Origin: MGBC163016 sp964462135
GTDB taxonomy: Bacteria; Actinomycetota; Coriobacteriia; Coriobacteriales; Eggerthellaceae
DNA: 64,000 nt
Reading direction: 5' to 3'
Assembly: GCA_964462135.1 (NCBI GenBank)
Contig: CAYWWK010000008.1
Coordinates: 1-64,000 of the forward strand
Shown here: piece by piece, positions 1 to 9,467 of the stretch
How the letters are laid out: the number at the start of each line of letters is the position of its first letter
Numbering within the stretch: the first letter of the stretch is position 1
Translations under genes and position numbers: made by a program
The notes under the pieces: generated by a model
The model's database searches: none
What the model was told of the DNA's origin: nothing
Seen by the model: the letters and a program-made list of their open reading frames with translations, nothing else

Positions 1-1
1 C

Positions 2-655
2 ACCCAGGCGGGTTCCGAGGTATCGGCACTTCTTGGCCGCATGCCTTCCGCGGTGGGCTATCAGCCGACGCTGGCTACGGAGATGGGTGACCTGCAGGAG
101 CGCATCTGCTCCACCACCACCGGTTCCATCACCTCCGTGCAGGCTGTCTATGTTCCCGCTGACGACCTGACTGACCCGGCTCCGGCAACGACGTTCACCC
201 ACTTGGATGCGAAGACGGTTCTTTCCCGTGGCATTGCCGAGCTTGGCATCTATCCGGCAGTTGACCCGCTGGACTCCACGTCCCGAGCGCTTGACCCTGA
301 GATCGTCGGCCAAGAGCACTATGACGTGGCAGTCGGCGTTCAGCAGATCCTGCAGGAGTACAAGGACCTTCAGGACATCATCGCCATCCTTGGCATGGAT
401 GAGCTCTCCGAGGACCAGAAGATCACGGTCAACCGTGCCCGCAAGGTGCAGAAGTTCCTGGGTCAGCCGTTCCATGTGGCTGAGGTCTTCACGGGTCTTC
501 CGGGCGTGTACGTGCCCATCGAGGATACGGTCCGTTCCTTCAAGGAGATTCTGGATGGCAAATGCGACCATATTCCTGAGCAGTGCTTCGTCAACAAGGG
601 GCCCATCGAGGACGTCTACGCAGCATATGAGGCCATGCAGAAGGACGAGGCATAA
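2..655 (+). CDS. atpD: ATP synthase F1 subunit beta, C-terminal part (5' end outside window)
   Basis: The frame is open from the window edge and gives 217 residues of the catalytic beta subunit of the F1 ATP synthase, which makes ATP at the inner face of the membrane. Visible family hallmarks are TQAGSEVSALLGRMPSAVGY at the very start, the conserved stretch YVPADDLTDPAP that follows STTTGSITSVQA, and the C-terminal helical domain with LGMDELSEDQK. The Walker A region lies upstream of the window. The TAA stop is followed directly by the atpC start codon, so the two genes are transcribed and probably translated together at the end of the atp operon. No frameshift or odd residue is seen. Confidence 0.98.
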   Translation, partial: TQAGSEVSALLGRMPSAVGYQPTLATEMGDLQERICSTTTGSITSVQAVYVPADDLTDPAPATTFTHLDAKTVLSRGIAELGIYPAVDPLDSTSRALDPEIVGQEHYDVAVGVQQILQEYKDLQDIIAILGMDELSEDQKITVNRARKVQKFLGQPFHVAEVFTGLPGVYVPIEDTVRSFKEILDGKCDHIPEQCFVNKGPIEDVYAAYEAMQKDEA

Positions 656-1090
656 ATGGCTGCCCTTCGTTGCGTCGTCTGCATCCCAACGCGTGAGCTG
701 TTCTCGGGCGAGATAGCCTACGCTTCAGTTCCCTCCGCCGAGGGTTCCTATGGTGTATTGCCGGGACACGAGATGATCGTGGCAACGAACAAGAACGGCG
801 GCATATTGACGCTGAACCTTGATGAAGCTGGTAAAGAGCAACGTAAGTTCCTGCTCTACGAAGGGGCAAGCCAGGTGTTCAACAACATCCTGACGGTGCT
901 CGGCCGCTTTGGCGTGGATGTCGACAACATCGACGTCGATGAGGTTCGCAAGAAGGCCGAAGGGATGCGTGAGCACATCGCCAAGCTCGAAGAAGAGCAA
1001 GGTGAACAGCCCAGCGTCGAACTTCGTGTCAGCCGCAAGCGTTTGGATTGGTATGAGACGCAGATCGCCTACAAGGAGAACAACGCTTAA
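656..1090 (+). CDS. atpC: ATP synthase F1 subunit epsilon
   Basis: This 144-residue protein is the epsilon subunit of the central stalk, which couples rotation to catalysis and can inhibit ATP hydrolysis. The N-terminal beta-barrel pattern is seen in CIPTRELFSGEIAYASVPSAEGSYGVLPGH, typical of the family's start, and a C-terminal helical hairpin follows (about residues 95 to 144, rich in Glu, Arg and Lys). The length is normal. The ATG abuts the atpD stop codon with no gap, which fits translational coupling. It is the last gene of the atp operon, being followed by an intrinsic terminator. Confidence 0.95.
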   Translation: MAALRCVVCIPTRELFSGEIAYASVPSAEGSYGVLPGHEMIVATNKNGGILTLNLDEAGKEQRKFLLYEGASQVFNNILTVLGRFGVDVDNIDVDEVRKKAEGMREHIAKLEEEQGEQPSVELRVSRKRLDWYETQIAYKENNA

Positions 1091-1125
1091 GAGATAGGCG
1101 TTTCCTCCACATATTGAGCCTGTTG

Positions 1126-1157
1126 AAGGGGGCGGTTCCGAAAGGGCCGCCCCTTTT
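1126..1157 (+). terminator. Intrinsic terminator of the atp operon
   Basis: A GC-rich stem (AGGGGGCGG at 1127-1135 against CCGCCCCTT at 1147-1155, one bulged G) encloses a short loop and ends in TTTT. It lies 36 bases after the atpC stop. Confidence 0.85.
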
Positions 1158-1208
1158 AGGTGCAATGTATGCCTTGGGTATAGACGGTTCGAAATCAGGG
1201 GGCGCGGA

Positions 1209-1238
1209 TTGCATCAATTCAAGCGCAATGGTTAAACT
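1209..1238 (+). promoter_or_regulatory. Candidate sigma-70 promoter for the add operon
   Basis: TTGCAT (1209-1214), an 18-base spacer and TAAACT (1233-1238) form a plausible -35/-10 pair. The predicted transcript would begin near 1245, inside the cluster of ATGs at 1242-1254, which argues that the true addB-like start is the later ATG at 1269. Confidence 0.45.
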
Positions 1239-1268
1239 ACGATGATGATTCCAATGGGAAAGGGATTG

Positions 1269-3938
1269 ATGGGTCAGACGGTTGAACTTGTACGGAATGC
1301 CTCCCGTGCGCTGGGCATGCAGAAACAGCAGGCTCAAGACGCCCCTCTGCTGGGCCATGACGTGACAACGCCAGCTGCTTTGCTTCAGGAAGCGTGGGAG
1401 CTGTGGGGTGATGGCAGGAACTTGATAAGCGCCTCTCAAAGAGTGGCGCTCATGCTTTCCGAACTCAAGAAGGCGGGCTCTTCTGATGGACTGAATCCAA
1501 CGGTTGGCACGGCAGGGCTTCTGGCATCGTTCGTGTCCCGCTTCGCAGGCACGCAGGAACTGAAAGACGCGGTCGGAGTCAGTGAAGAGGGCGATGCCCT
1601 TGGCCGATTCGGTCTCAGCGGCGGTCTGGCGAAGACCTTGGAGGTGGTCTCAGGCTATCTTCAACGCTGTGAGGAAATCGGTCTCATTGAATCAGGCGAC
1701 GCAGCAGCTTTCCTCGATCGTGCGTCCATTCCGTGCTCGGTTTCCACAACAGAGCCTCTGTTTCTTGTTCCAGCTGTTGATCAGTGGCTTTCCGAATCGC
1801 TTTCCGAACAGGAGGCGGCCTTTCCACTTTCTTCCCTTGCCACAGAAGTGCAGTCTCGCTTTGTCCTGTGCACGGGAGCAACATCAGTTGTGAAGGCCGT
1901 CAAGGAAGAGATCGAATGGGTGACGGCGCAGATGTACCCTGATGCCACGATAGCTGTCTTTGCAGTGGATGCCCAAGGGATGTATGAGGCGTTGGCCCCC
2001 TATCTGGCAGAGGAGGGGATGCGCGCAGCCTGTCAAGCGAAAGTCCAGTTCTTGGACACCGCGTTGGGCGGCTCGCTCCAAGCGGTGTTGAGGATGATGC
2101 AGGGCGATCCTGATTGGAAACAGCTGGCAACAGATTTCGCCTATTCCCCGCTCTCAGGCATGAAAGCATGGGAGGCTCAAGCGTTGAATCGCTGCTTGCG
2201 GGAAAACGGGCTCATGGAATTAGCGGAAGGAACAGAGCGGCTACAGGAGCTTTCCCCGACGTTTCCCCTCTTTCAGCAGCTTGCGAATGATCGTTCCTTG
2301 AAGTCAATGGAAGCCCTCAAGGATGCCTTGGATGATATGAATCTCATCCCCTCCTCAATGCAGATGCAGGAAGCGGCTGCATTCACTGCGCTTGCTTCGC
2401 TTGTTGAAGATGTCGAGGCCTGCGGTTGCTCCGAGACGGTTTTCGATTTGCTTGGGGAGTGTTCGTTCATGCTCTCGCGGGAAACGTCTGAGGACCGCAC
2501 CGCTCGTCCGTTCGTGGAGTTTCTCTCCATGGATGCCCTGGACTGCCTGCCTGGTCTTTCCGTGGATTCCGTCATCTTTTCCGATATGACGAAGGAGGCA
2601 TTTCATCTTCCGCAAGCCAAGTCGGCAACGGATGCCTTGGCAGAGCGGATAGGCTTGCAAGACAAGCGGGATCGCCGCAAGGAATGGCGTGCTGCCTTTG
2701 CAAGCGCGGTGGGAGCATCACGGGGATGGGTGACCTGCATTGCTTCGATGCGGGACATGACGGGCAAGGAACAGTATCCTTCGTTTCTCTATGATGAATG
2801 GGTCGAGGCCGCATCTCAAGGTGACACGTTCGAAGGTGACCCGCATGGATTGTTCAAGGTACCTGCAAGCGCACGTGAAGCATATCGTGTGCTGGATGAG
2901 ATGGATGTGGTGGGTGGTTTTGGCCAAGCGTTTTCAAAGCCTGACGGAGCCGAAGAGTTCGCTGTGCCCGTACGGGGATGTTTGACAACCCTTTCTCTAG
3001 CTGACTTCATGGCCACGAACGGTGCAACTCCGCCGCTTCCTCTCCTTTCAGCCTCGCAGCTGGAACTCTATCATCAGTGCCCGTACCGATGGTTCATTTC
3101 ACGCAAGGTGGGCGTAGGTAGCATGGATGAGGTGCTGGACGGCCTGCATATGGGCACTTTCGCGCACGAGGTGTTCAAGCGGACATTCAACAGCGTTGCT
3201 GAGGAAGGCATCAGGGCCGTGACAGCGGATACCGTAGAGCACATCAAGACCAAGGCAGCTGCTGAGTTCGATTCATTCCTTGCTGAGCAGACCAGCGAAA
3301 GGCCGGGTGAGCGCTGTGTCGTTGCTACCACCCAAGATGGCCTTCAAATGCAGCGAATGCGTGAGAATATCCTGGATTCCATCGATCTCATGCAGCAGAT
3401 GCCAAATGGTTTTGAGGTGCAGGCAAACGAATTCAAGCTGACCGTTGAAGAAGGCATCGAATATGCCGGAGCCATCATCAATGGCTCTGTGGACCGTGTG
3501 GATGCTTCCAATGCGGGCGCCTTCGTCGTGCTGGATTACAAGGGCTCCGCCGCTGATTACGCTGCTGGCGTGGGAGAGGATGGTTGGAGTGGTCTGCCAG
3601 CGAAGGTACAGGCGCTCATCTATGCCCAGAGCCTTGCCCGTACGACGGCATTTGCAGGTTTGGCCTGCGTGGGAGCCATGTATTTGGGCTACCGCGCTGC
3701 TGAGGCGAGGAAGTTCTCCGCGGGCTCCTTTGACGGCGTCCGTTACGATATGAGCACGCTGGTCAGCAACAAGGGATCGAACGTTGCGATGGATTTCCAA
3801 GAGTTCTTGGATCAGGTGGAAGCGGAATTGGCCCTGTGCGTCCAGCGCATGCTCAGGGGGGATATCGCTCCTGATCCGCTTCCGAATGCATGCACCTACT
3901 GCGAGATGACGTTCTGTCCTCAAAGGACGGTGATGTAG
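1269..3938 (+). CDS. AddB-like PD-(D/E)XK nuclease subunit with C-terminal cysteine cluster
   Basis: This is an 889-residue protein best explained as the AddB/RexB-type partner of the AddA helicase-nuclease encoded directly downstream; together they would process double-strand breaks for RecA loading. The C-terminal third has the RecB-family nuclease pattern: SQLELYHQCPYRWF, then VVLDYKGSA with the catalytic Asp and Lys. One cysteine lies in YHQCP (about residue 604) and three more in CTYCEMTFC at the end (about 875, 878, 883), the arrangement that holds a 4Fe-4S cluster in AddB. No Walker A motif is visible in the N-terminal part, and the protein is shorter than Bacillus AddB (about 1160). 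I chose ATG 1269 because AAAGGG lies five bases upstream; ATGs at 1242, 1245 and 1254 are alternatives. Confidence 0.75.
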   Translation: MGQTVELVRNASRALGMQKQQAQDAPLLGHDVTTPAALLQEAWELWGDGRNLISASQRVALMLSELKKAGSSDGLNPTVGTAGLLASFVSRFAGTQELKDAVGVSEEGDALGRFGLSGGLAKTLEVVSGYLQRCEEIGLIESGDAAAFLDRASIPCSVSTTEPLFLVPAVDQWLSESLSEQEAAFPLSSLATEVQSRFVLCTGATSVVKAVKEEIEWVTAQMYPDATIAVFAVDAQGMYEALAPYLAEEGMRAACQAKVQFLDTALGGSLQAVLRMMQGDPDWKQLATDFAYSPLSGMKAWEAQALNRCLRENGLMELAEGTERLQELSPTFPLFQQLANDRSLKSMEALKDALDDMNLIPSSMQMQEAAAFTALASLVEDVEACGCSETVFDLLGECSFMLSRETSEDRTARPFVEFLSMDALDCLPGLSVDSVIFSDMTKEAFHLPQAKSATDALAERIGLQDKRDRRKEWRAAFASAVGASRGWVTCIASMRDMTGKEQYPSFLYDEWVEAASQGDTFEGDPHGLFKVPASAREAYRVLDEMDVVGGFGQAFSKPDGAEEFAVPVRGCLTTLSLADFMATNGATPPLPLLSASQLELYHQCPYRWFISRKVGVGSMDEVLDGLHMGTFAHEVFKRTFNSVAEEGIRAVTADTVEHIKTKAAAEFDSFLAEQTSERPGERCVVATTQDGLQMQRMRENILDSIDLMQQMPNGFEVQANEFKLTVEEGIEYAGAIINGSVDRVDASNAGAFVVLDYKGSAADYAAGVGEDGWSGLPAKVQALIYAQSLARTTAFAGLACVGAMYLGYRAAEARKFSAGSFDGVRYDMSTLVSNKGSNVAMDFQEFLDQVEAELALCVQRMLRGDIAPDPLPNACTYCEMTFCPQRTVM

Positions 3939-6900
3939 TTGGATATCTCACGGTGCAATGAAGCGCAGAAGCGCGTGATCGCAACGCTGCCAGGCCCTCT
4001 CTTCGTTGCGGCTGGCGCGGGTTCCGGCAAGACCTTCACGCTGAAGTTGCGTACAGCGAATGCCTTCCTTGAAAACGAGAGCGGCTTCAAGGTTGATTCC
4101 ATCGATCAGGTGCTGGCCATCACCTTTACCGAGAAGGCCGCCGCGGAACTGCTCTCCCGCATCAAAGATACGCTCTTCTTAGAAGGTCTGACTGATCAGG
4201 CCTTGGAGGCGGATAGTGCTTGGATATCCACCATACACGGGTTCTGCTCTCGCATATTGCGAGAGAACGCGCTTGAGATAGGGTTGGACCCGGAATTCGC
4301 GATGATGACTGAATACCAAGCCCAAGAGCTCAAGGCGAAGGCGCGGGAATTGGCGCTTCGGAAGGCCCAGGAGGAAAACCCCTTCCTGCGACATCTTTCT
4401 TGGAATTGGCCTATGGTGGGTCGCGGAGACTTTGAATCTGGGCTCATTGATGATGCGGACAGCTTGATCCAGAAGGCTTGTGCCATGCCGAATGGATTGG
4501 CTGCCTTGGCCCACGTTGATGCCGCATCTTCACCGCGCAGTCTCGTCGAAGGAATGCAGGCTGTGACTCAAGCACTTGCCTCTGCTGCGTCTGCTTGGGT
4601 CAATCCTCACAAGCGTTGGGAGCTTCCGAAGATAGAGGCCTTGGCGCGAGCGAACGACGGTGCGCGTGCATGGCTTGAAAGCGGCCAGGCGCAGACAGGC
4701 ATCAGTGATCCAGCCTTCGATGCGCCTCGTTTGATCTCGGTTTTGGACGCTTTCCCCCTGCTCACTCCCTCCTTTGGCAAGAAGCATGAGGAAGACGCCG
4801 ATATCATAGATCGTTACAAGCGGGTATACGCCCATACCATCCATGAGATTGATGCCATGCTGGGCTTGCAGGCCGTTGAGGGGGCAGTTCAGCTGGCGCA
4901 GATGGTGGATGATGAATTCGCCCGCTTGAAGCGCGAATCAGGTTTGATGGACAATGAGGATCTGCTGCAACTCTGCCTGCGCACTCTGCGTGAGCATCCT
5001 TCCATCGCCGAGCATTATCGGAACCACTTTCGGCTGATCATGGTGGACGAGTTTCAAGACACAAGCAAGGTGCAGATTGAGATCATCCGTCTCATCGCCC
5101 AGCCGCAGATGGGAAATGTCTGCGTGGTGGGGGATGGGCAGCAGAGCATCTACCGGTTCCGTGGGGCCGATGTGGGATCGTTTACAGCCTACCGTGATGA
5201 GTTGACTGAAAGCTTCCCGACTATGGAAGCAAAGGATCTGCAACCGAAGCTGTCTGAGAACTTTCGCAGTCATCGGGACATCCTTGCCTTTGTGGATGCG
5301 GTCTTCAGCCAAGACACATCGTTTGGAGCGGATTATCTTCAGCTGTCACCCAAGGGTGCGATCAATGAGATCATTGATCCAGTCATGGATGGACAGCCGC
5401 GCATCACGCTTGACATTGAGCACTATGCGGTAGGAGATGGTGGCATTCGGGCGTCTCAGGCGCTGCGTGATTCAGCCCGACGCATCGCTGAGCATTTCGC
5501 ATCTCTCAAGCAGGCCTATGCTGATGCCAAAGTGCAGGAGCGGCAGACATTCGCACTGCTTTTGGGCAAGACGAAAAACGCTCAAGTCTATATCGACGCG
5601 CTGCGCGATGCGGGACTGGAATCCATGATGACATCAGGTTCCATACTCATGCACACTGATGAGGCGAAGCTCGTGATGGCTCTTATGCGCTATGCAGTCA
5701 ACCCTCAGGATGAGCAGCCGCTTTTGGAGTGCTTGACCTCAAGCCTATTCGCCATTTCCGATGATGCGCTTTTGGCTCTTGCCTATGACAGACGAGGGGA
5801 GAAGTGGTGCCACCGGAATCTCTCGTGGGGGTTTCAACATCTGGATGAGTTGATGGACTCTGAGCTTCCTGAAGCTGACATCAGAGCGTTTTCACTGGCG
5901 AAGCAGGTGCTCGATCGGTTCGCCCAGCGTGCTCGCCGCGGACGATTGACGCTGGCATTGCGTCAAGCGTTCGTCGAGTCTGGCTACCTGGATCGAGCAC
6001 GGGCAAGGGGCGTGAACGGCCTTGCGTCAGTGGGAAACCTCTCGAAGATCACAGCCATGCTGCAGGATGTGGAGCGTGAGGCATCCGGCATTGCGTTGAG
6101 AGCTGCTGCCTTTGAGGCGAAGATGGCCAATGCGAAGGAAGCGCCCGGTTTGCTGTCAGTGACGGAATCCGATTTCGTCCAGATCATGACCGTCCATGGT
6201 TCCAAAGGCTTGGAATTTGATCATGTTGCCTTGGCGGAGATAAAGAACGGTGCCGACAAGGCACCTGACTTCATGGTGGAAAACGAGGGAGATGCGACGT
6301 TCGCTTTGTCAAAGAAGGGCCTTGGCATCGATGAGCAGACACGCGCGGTGGCTGCAGAGATGCTTGATGAGGCCGGCGTGGCGACGCTTCACGACGTTCG
6401 CACGCCAGGAGAACTCCGCTGCATCCTGGAACGAGTGTCCAAGGAGGAGGCTCGCAATGAGGCGCGGCGTTTGTTCTATGTTGGGTGCACCCGTGCGGTG
6501 AAGTCGCTTTATGTGAGTTGCGTGCTTTCAAGGGGACCGCGGTCACAGAAGAAGGAACCCTATGAAAACGCAGGGATTCTGCGTGAGGTGTATGAGGCCT
6601 TCGAATGGGACCTTGATGCAGAATACTATGTTGACGAGACGCGCTATGACTATGGGGGTACGCATCCTCTGCGCATGGTATTCGAACACTTGACGGAAGA
6701 GCGCGAGGTGCGGCTTGCTCAAGAACAGGCAGAGATGTCCGATGACACCAGAGAAAAGCCTGCTGAGGATGGGGGAGAAGCTGCACCATTCAAGGTGCCG
6801 GTACGAAGCATTCCCGGGATGCCCCGCCAGATTCCATTCCAAGCCGAGCGATCGAATGTGCGTTCCTATTCTTCTCTTGTCCATCAAGGACCTCTCTCTT

Positions 6901-7544
6901 TGCAAGAGGCAGTTATTGATGAAGGGGAGGCGGGGGATGCCCGTCTGCTTCTTCGCGAGACAGGGGAGGATGCCACAGCCTTGGGGACGGCCTTCCATAG
7001 ATTGGCTCAGCTTGCCATCATCCAGAGGAATGCCAATGGTGTGCCCTGTCTGAAGGCTCCGCTCGAAGGATACGTCCAAGCGCAAGTGCGGAAACTAGAC
7101 GTCACACAGTCCCAAGAGGCTCGGCTGAACACGGCGCTGGAGGCCTGGTTTGCCAGTCCGCAAGCAGAAGAGCTCTGCTCGTATGATGCACTTGATGCAG
7201 AGGTTCCCTTCATGGTGCAGCTGTCAGGCCCGGAAGATGAGTCACTCTATCTTGAAGGTGAGATCGATGCCCTTGCCACGAAGGGGAATGCCGCCTTCTT
7301 GGTGGACTACAAGACAGGCGGCAGCAAGCGGGAGAGCGCCGAGCAGATCCGTGCCAAGCATGAGCTGCAGGCCCGATGCTACGCGTATGCGCTTCTCCGA
7401 TCAGGGTATTGCACGGTGAAAGCCACGTTCGTTCGGGTTGAGCAATTGGAAGATGGCATGCCGCAAACCGTCACCTATCAGTTCGCTTCCTCGGACATTC
7501 CGGTCCTTGAGAGACAGATCCTCTCCCATTGGCCAAATGCTTGA
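3939..7544 (+). CDS. addA: AddA/RecB-like UvrD-family helicase-nuclease
   Basis: This 1201-residue superfamily 1A helicase carries all the expected motifs in order: Walker A AAGAGSGKTFTL (about 23-34), VDEFQDT (motif II), GDGQQSIYRFRGAD (motif III), SENFRSHRD (motif IV), TVHGSKGLEFDHV (motif V) and RRLFYVGCTRA (motif VI). The C-terminus has a RecB-type nuclease domain with FLVDYKTGG. It unwinds and degrades DNA ends with its AddB-like partner. The start is TTG, directly after the TAG stop of the upstream gene, with AAAGGA about 13 bases upstream; no better start exists because the whole N-terminus is conserved. The length matches AddA. The gene ends 18 bases from a convergent gene. Confidence 0.92.
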   Translation: MDISRCNEAQKRVIATLPGPLFVAAGAGSGKTFTLKLRTANAFLENESGFKVDSIDQVLAITFTEKAAAELLSRIKDTLFLEGLTDQALEADSAWISTIHGFCSRILRENALEIGLDPEFAMMTEYQAQELKAKARELALRKAQEENPFLRHLSWNWPMVGRGDFESGLIDDADSLIQKACAMPNGLAALAHVDAASSPRSLVEGMQAVTQALASAASAWVNPHKRWELPKIEALARANDGARAWLESGQAQTGISDPAFDAPRLISVLDAFPLLTPSFGKKHEEDADIIDRYKRVYAHTIHEIDAMLGLQAVEGAVQLAQMVDDEFARLKRESGLMDNEDLLQLCLRTLREHPSIAEHYRNHFRLIMVDEFQDTSKVQIEIIRLIAQPQMGNVCVVGDGQQSIYRFRGADVGSFTAYRDELTESFPTMEAKDLQPKLSENFRSHRDILAFVDAVFSQDTSFGADYLQLSPKGAINEIIDPVMDGQPRITLDIEHYAVGDGGIRASQALRDSARRIAEHFASLKQAYADAKVQERQTFALLLGKTKNAQVYIDALRDAGLESMMTSGSILMHTDEAKLVMALMRYAVNPQDEQPLLECLTSSLFAISDDALLALAYDRRGEKWCHRNLSWGFQHLDELMDSELPEADIRAFSLAKQVLDRFAQRARRGRLTLALRQAFVESGYLDRARARGVNGLASVGNLSKITAMLQDVEREASGIALRAAAFEAKMANAKEAPGLLSVTESDFVQIMTVHGSKGLEFDHVALAEIKNGADKAPDFMVENEGDATFALSKKGLGIDEQTRAVAAEMLDEAGVATLHDVRTPGELRCILERVSKEEARNEARRLFYVGCTRAVKSLYVSCVLSRGPRSQKKEPYENAGILREVYEAFEWDLDAEYYVDETRYDYGGTHPLRMVFEHLTEEREVRLAQEQAEMSDDTREKPAEDGGEAAPFKVPVRSIPGMPRQIPFQAERSNVRSYSSLVHQGPLSLQEAVIDEGEAGDARLLLRETGEDATALGTAFHRLAQLAIIQRNANGVPCLKAPLEGYVQAQVRKLDVTQSQEARLNTALEAWFASPQAEELCSYDALDAEVPFMVQLSGPEDESLYLEGEIDALATKGNAAFLVDYKTGGSKRESAEQIRAKHELQARCYAYALLRSGYCTVKATFVRVEQLEDGMPQTVTYQFASSDIPVLERQILSHWPNA

Positions 7545-7562
7545 TAGAGAATGCACGTCGGT

Positions 7563-9467
7563 TCAACATCCCCCCATCAGGGTCTGAGGAGGCGTGGCGT
7601 TCAGATCGAGGGCATGCCCACCCTGCCCCTTGTCTTTCTCCAAGCAGCCAATCAGCATTGCAATGAGTATGGGCAAGGAGAATGCGAAGGGCAGCGCATA
7701 TCTCAGTGATGCACACGGTCCTGCGACCAAGATCAAGGCAAGCATGAGGAAGGGGAGAGAAACAATGAGGACCTGCTTGCGATTTCTGCCCGAGAATACG
7801 CTGAAACCCAAGACGAACAGAATGAGCCAAAGATAGGCTGCTGGGGAATAGAGCAGGGAAATCACCGGTGTGAAGTGTACGAAATGCAGGATCTGCTGAA
7901 AGGGCTTTATCGCGCTTTCCCGTGAAGCGAGATCATCTACCGAGGCGAACCACTCCGGTTTTGACCACCCATGCCCTCCTTCACAGAAATAGGGTGCATC
8001 CTCTATGAAATAGGTGCCTATGTAGAAGGGATACCAGAACCCGTATGTCGTGGCGAGAGCTGCTCCCATTCGAGGTACCGGATCATCAGCAACGGCCCTG
8101 AGGCTCAGACCAACGAGTCTGGCCGCCCCTTCGATATTCTCAATGCTCAGATGGGCTTTCGCTTGATCGGAGAGGAATGGATCGTAGAGTCCGGGAACCT
8201 CTTCAGGAGGGACGTCGAAGAGATCGGCCAGCGCAGCGTTCATTTCCTCGTTTTGCTCAAGTTCCTCAGCGGATTGAGAGGCAATCACCTGAACAGGCGT
8301 CGAAAGCATTTCCTGGGGACCTTCACCGCTTACGCCCGCAAGGGGCGTGATCACGAACTGGAAGCAGCAGAACAGCGCTGCCGTCAAAGCGGTCAAGGAG
8401 AAAAGCCGGGGACTTCTCTTCGCGATGCCTGCCGCCAACAGGGAAACAACGACCACCACAATGCTTCCATTGCGAAGAAGCGAGACGAGCAAGCCTGTCA
8501 CGAGCAGGGCAGGGAGACTTGAAGCGAGCAGCAACGCCTTGGGTCTTTTACTGGAAGAGGATGGGGCAAACAGCATGAGAAGCTGCAAGGCAAAAAGCGC
8601 AAAGAGCATTGCGTGCAGCGTATCCTTGCTGATGGAGACCACATACACGGGAACGAGCGGGAATACCGCAAAGAATGCAAGCGCTCCGATGACCAAGGGT
8701 TTTGGAGCACGGATATCGTCCAAGGCCATGACGACAGTGGAAAAGACGCAGAGGCCCACCGCCGTCTGCAGCAGCTCCATTGCAAATACGCCCAGGTAGC
8801 CAGAGGGGTCAAGGGGAAGCAGAAACTCGTACAGCCCTCCGAAGATCACGGCTTCAAGATAGGGGAAGTGGGTATCGAGGGAAAGCCCGCCAACCTCGAA
8901 GAACTGGGCAAGATGACGTGAAGTGTCTGCGGTGACGCCACCGGGAAAGAAAATGATCAGATAGGGAAGCCATGCAATGAGCAGAATGGTCAGGCACAGG
9001 CGATAGGAAAGCTGCTTGCCAAAGAGGGTCGTTGGGGTTTCGCTGCTCTTCAGATGGACGGTTGCCAACTTCTCGAAGGCCCAAGCGACTGCCGTGTAGT
9101 AGAAGATGACATAACTGATGAGCATGACAGCGAGAGCGAGGGTGATGGCAACAGGGCTGTCAGTGCTTGATTCGTCCAAGATGAGTTCAGAGGCGCCAAG
9201 GGTGCCTGTTGCATCAATCTGCATACCCAAAAGCGTTGCCAAGGCAAAGAAGGCTGCAAGGACCATGGCACTTGCATGGAATCTTGGCTTCTCAGCGAAG
9301 ACAAGGCGCGTGCTGAAGAAGATGGTCAAGGCCAATACGAGCAACGCTCGGAAGGAGTTCACTTCGAAGAGAATCTGTCCCGAGCCGCTTACTTCAAAGG
9401 AGGCGCCCAACGCAGCTACGCCCAAGCATACGCACCAAGGGATAAGTCTTTTCCACTGAAAAGCCAC
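7563..9467 (-). CDS. Large multi-pass membrane protein of the glycan operon (DUF6020-like)
   Basis: A 634-residue integral membrane protein with a dozen or more hydrophobic segments. I do not know its function. It shares a layout and short motifs with the protein at 22839-24920: WLPYLIIFFPGGVTADT here against WSPYLVAVFPGVLYNDT there, and SISKDTLHAMLFAL against MIMKDCVFALFFI. Such proteins are sometimes annotated DUF6020 and recall membrane glycosyltransferases of the ArnT/Pmt kind, but I see no proof of catalysis. The start is taken as GTG at 9467, which overlaps the TAG stop of the upstream gene; the open frame extends further upstream only through sequence that codes for that gene. It is the last gene of a three-gene minus-strand operon. 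Confidence 0.7.
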   Translation of the reverse strand: MAFQWKRLIPWCVCLGVAALGASFEVSGSGQILFEVNSFRALLVLALTIFFSTRLVFAEKPRFHASAMVLAAFFALATLLGMQIDATGTLGASELILDESSTDSPVAITLALAVMLISYVIFYYTAVAWAFEKLATVHLKSSETPTTLFGKQLSYRLCLTILLIAWLPYLIIFFPGGVTADTSRHLAQFFEVGGLSLDTHFPYLEAVIFGGLYEFLLPLDPSGYLGVFAMELLQTAVGLCVFSTVVMALDDIRAPKPLVIGALAFFAVFPLVPVYVVSISKDTLHAMLFALFALQLLMLFAPSSSSKRPKALLLASSLPALLVTGLLVSLLRNGSIVVVVVSLLAAGIAKRSPRLFSLTALTAALFCCFQFVITPLAGVSGEGPQEMLSTPVQVIASQSAEELEQNEEMNAALADLFDVPPEEVPGLYDPFLSDQAKAHLSIENIEGAARLVGLSLRAVADDPVPRMGAALATTYGFWYPFYIGTYFIEDAPYFCEGGHGWSKPEWFASVDDLASRESAIKPFQQILHFVHFTPVISLLYSPAAYLWLILFVLGFSVFSGRNRKQVLIVSLPFLMLALILVAGPCASLRYALPFAFSLPILIAMLIGCLEKDKGQGGHALDLNATPPQTLMGGC

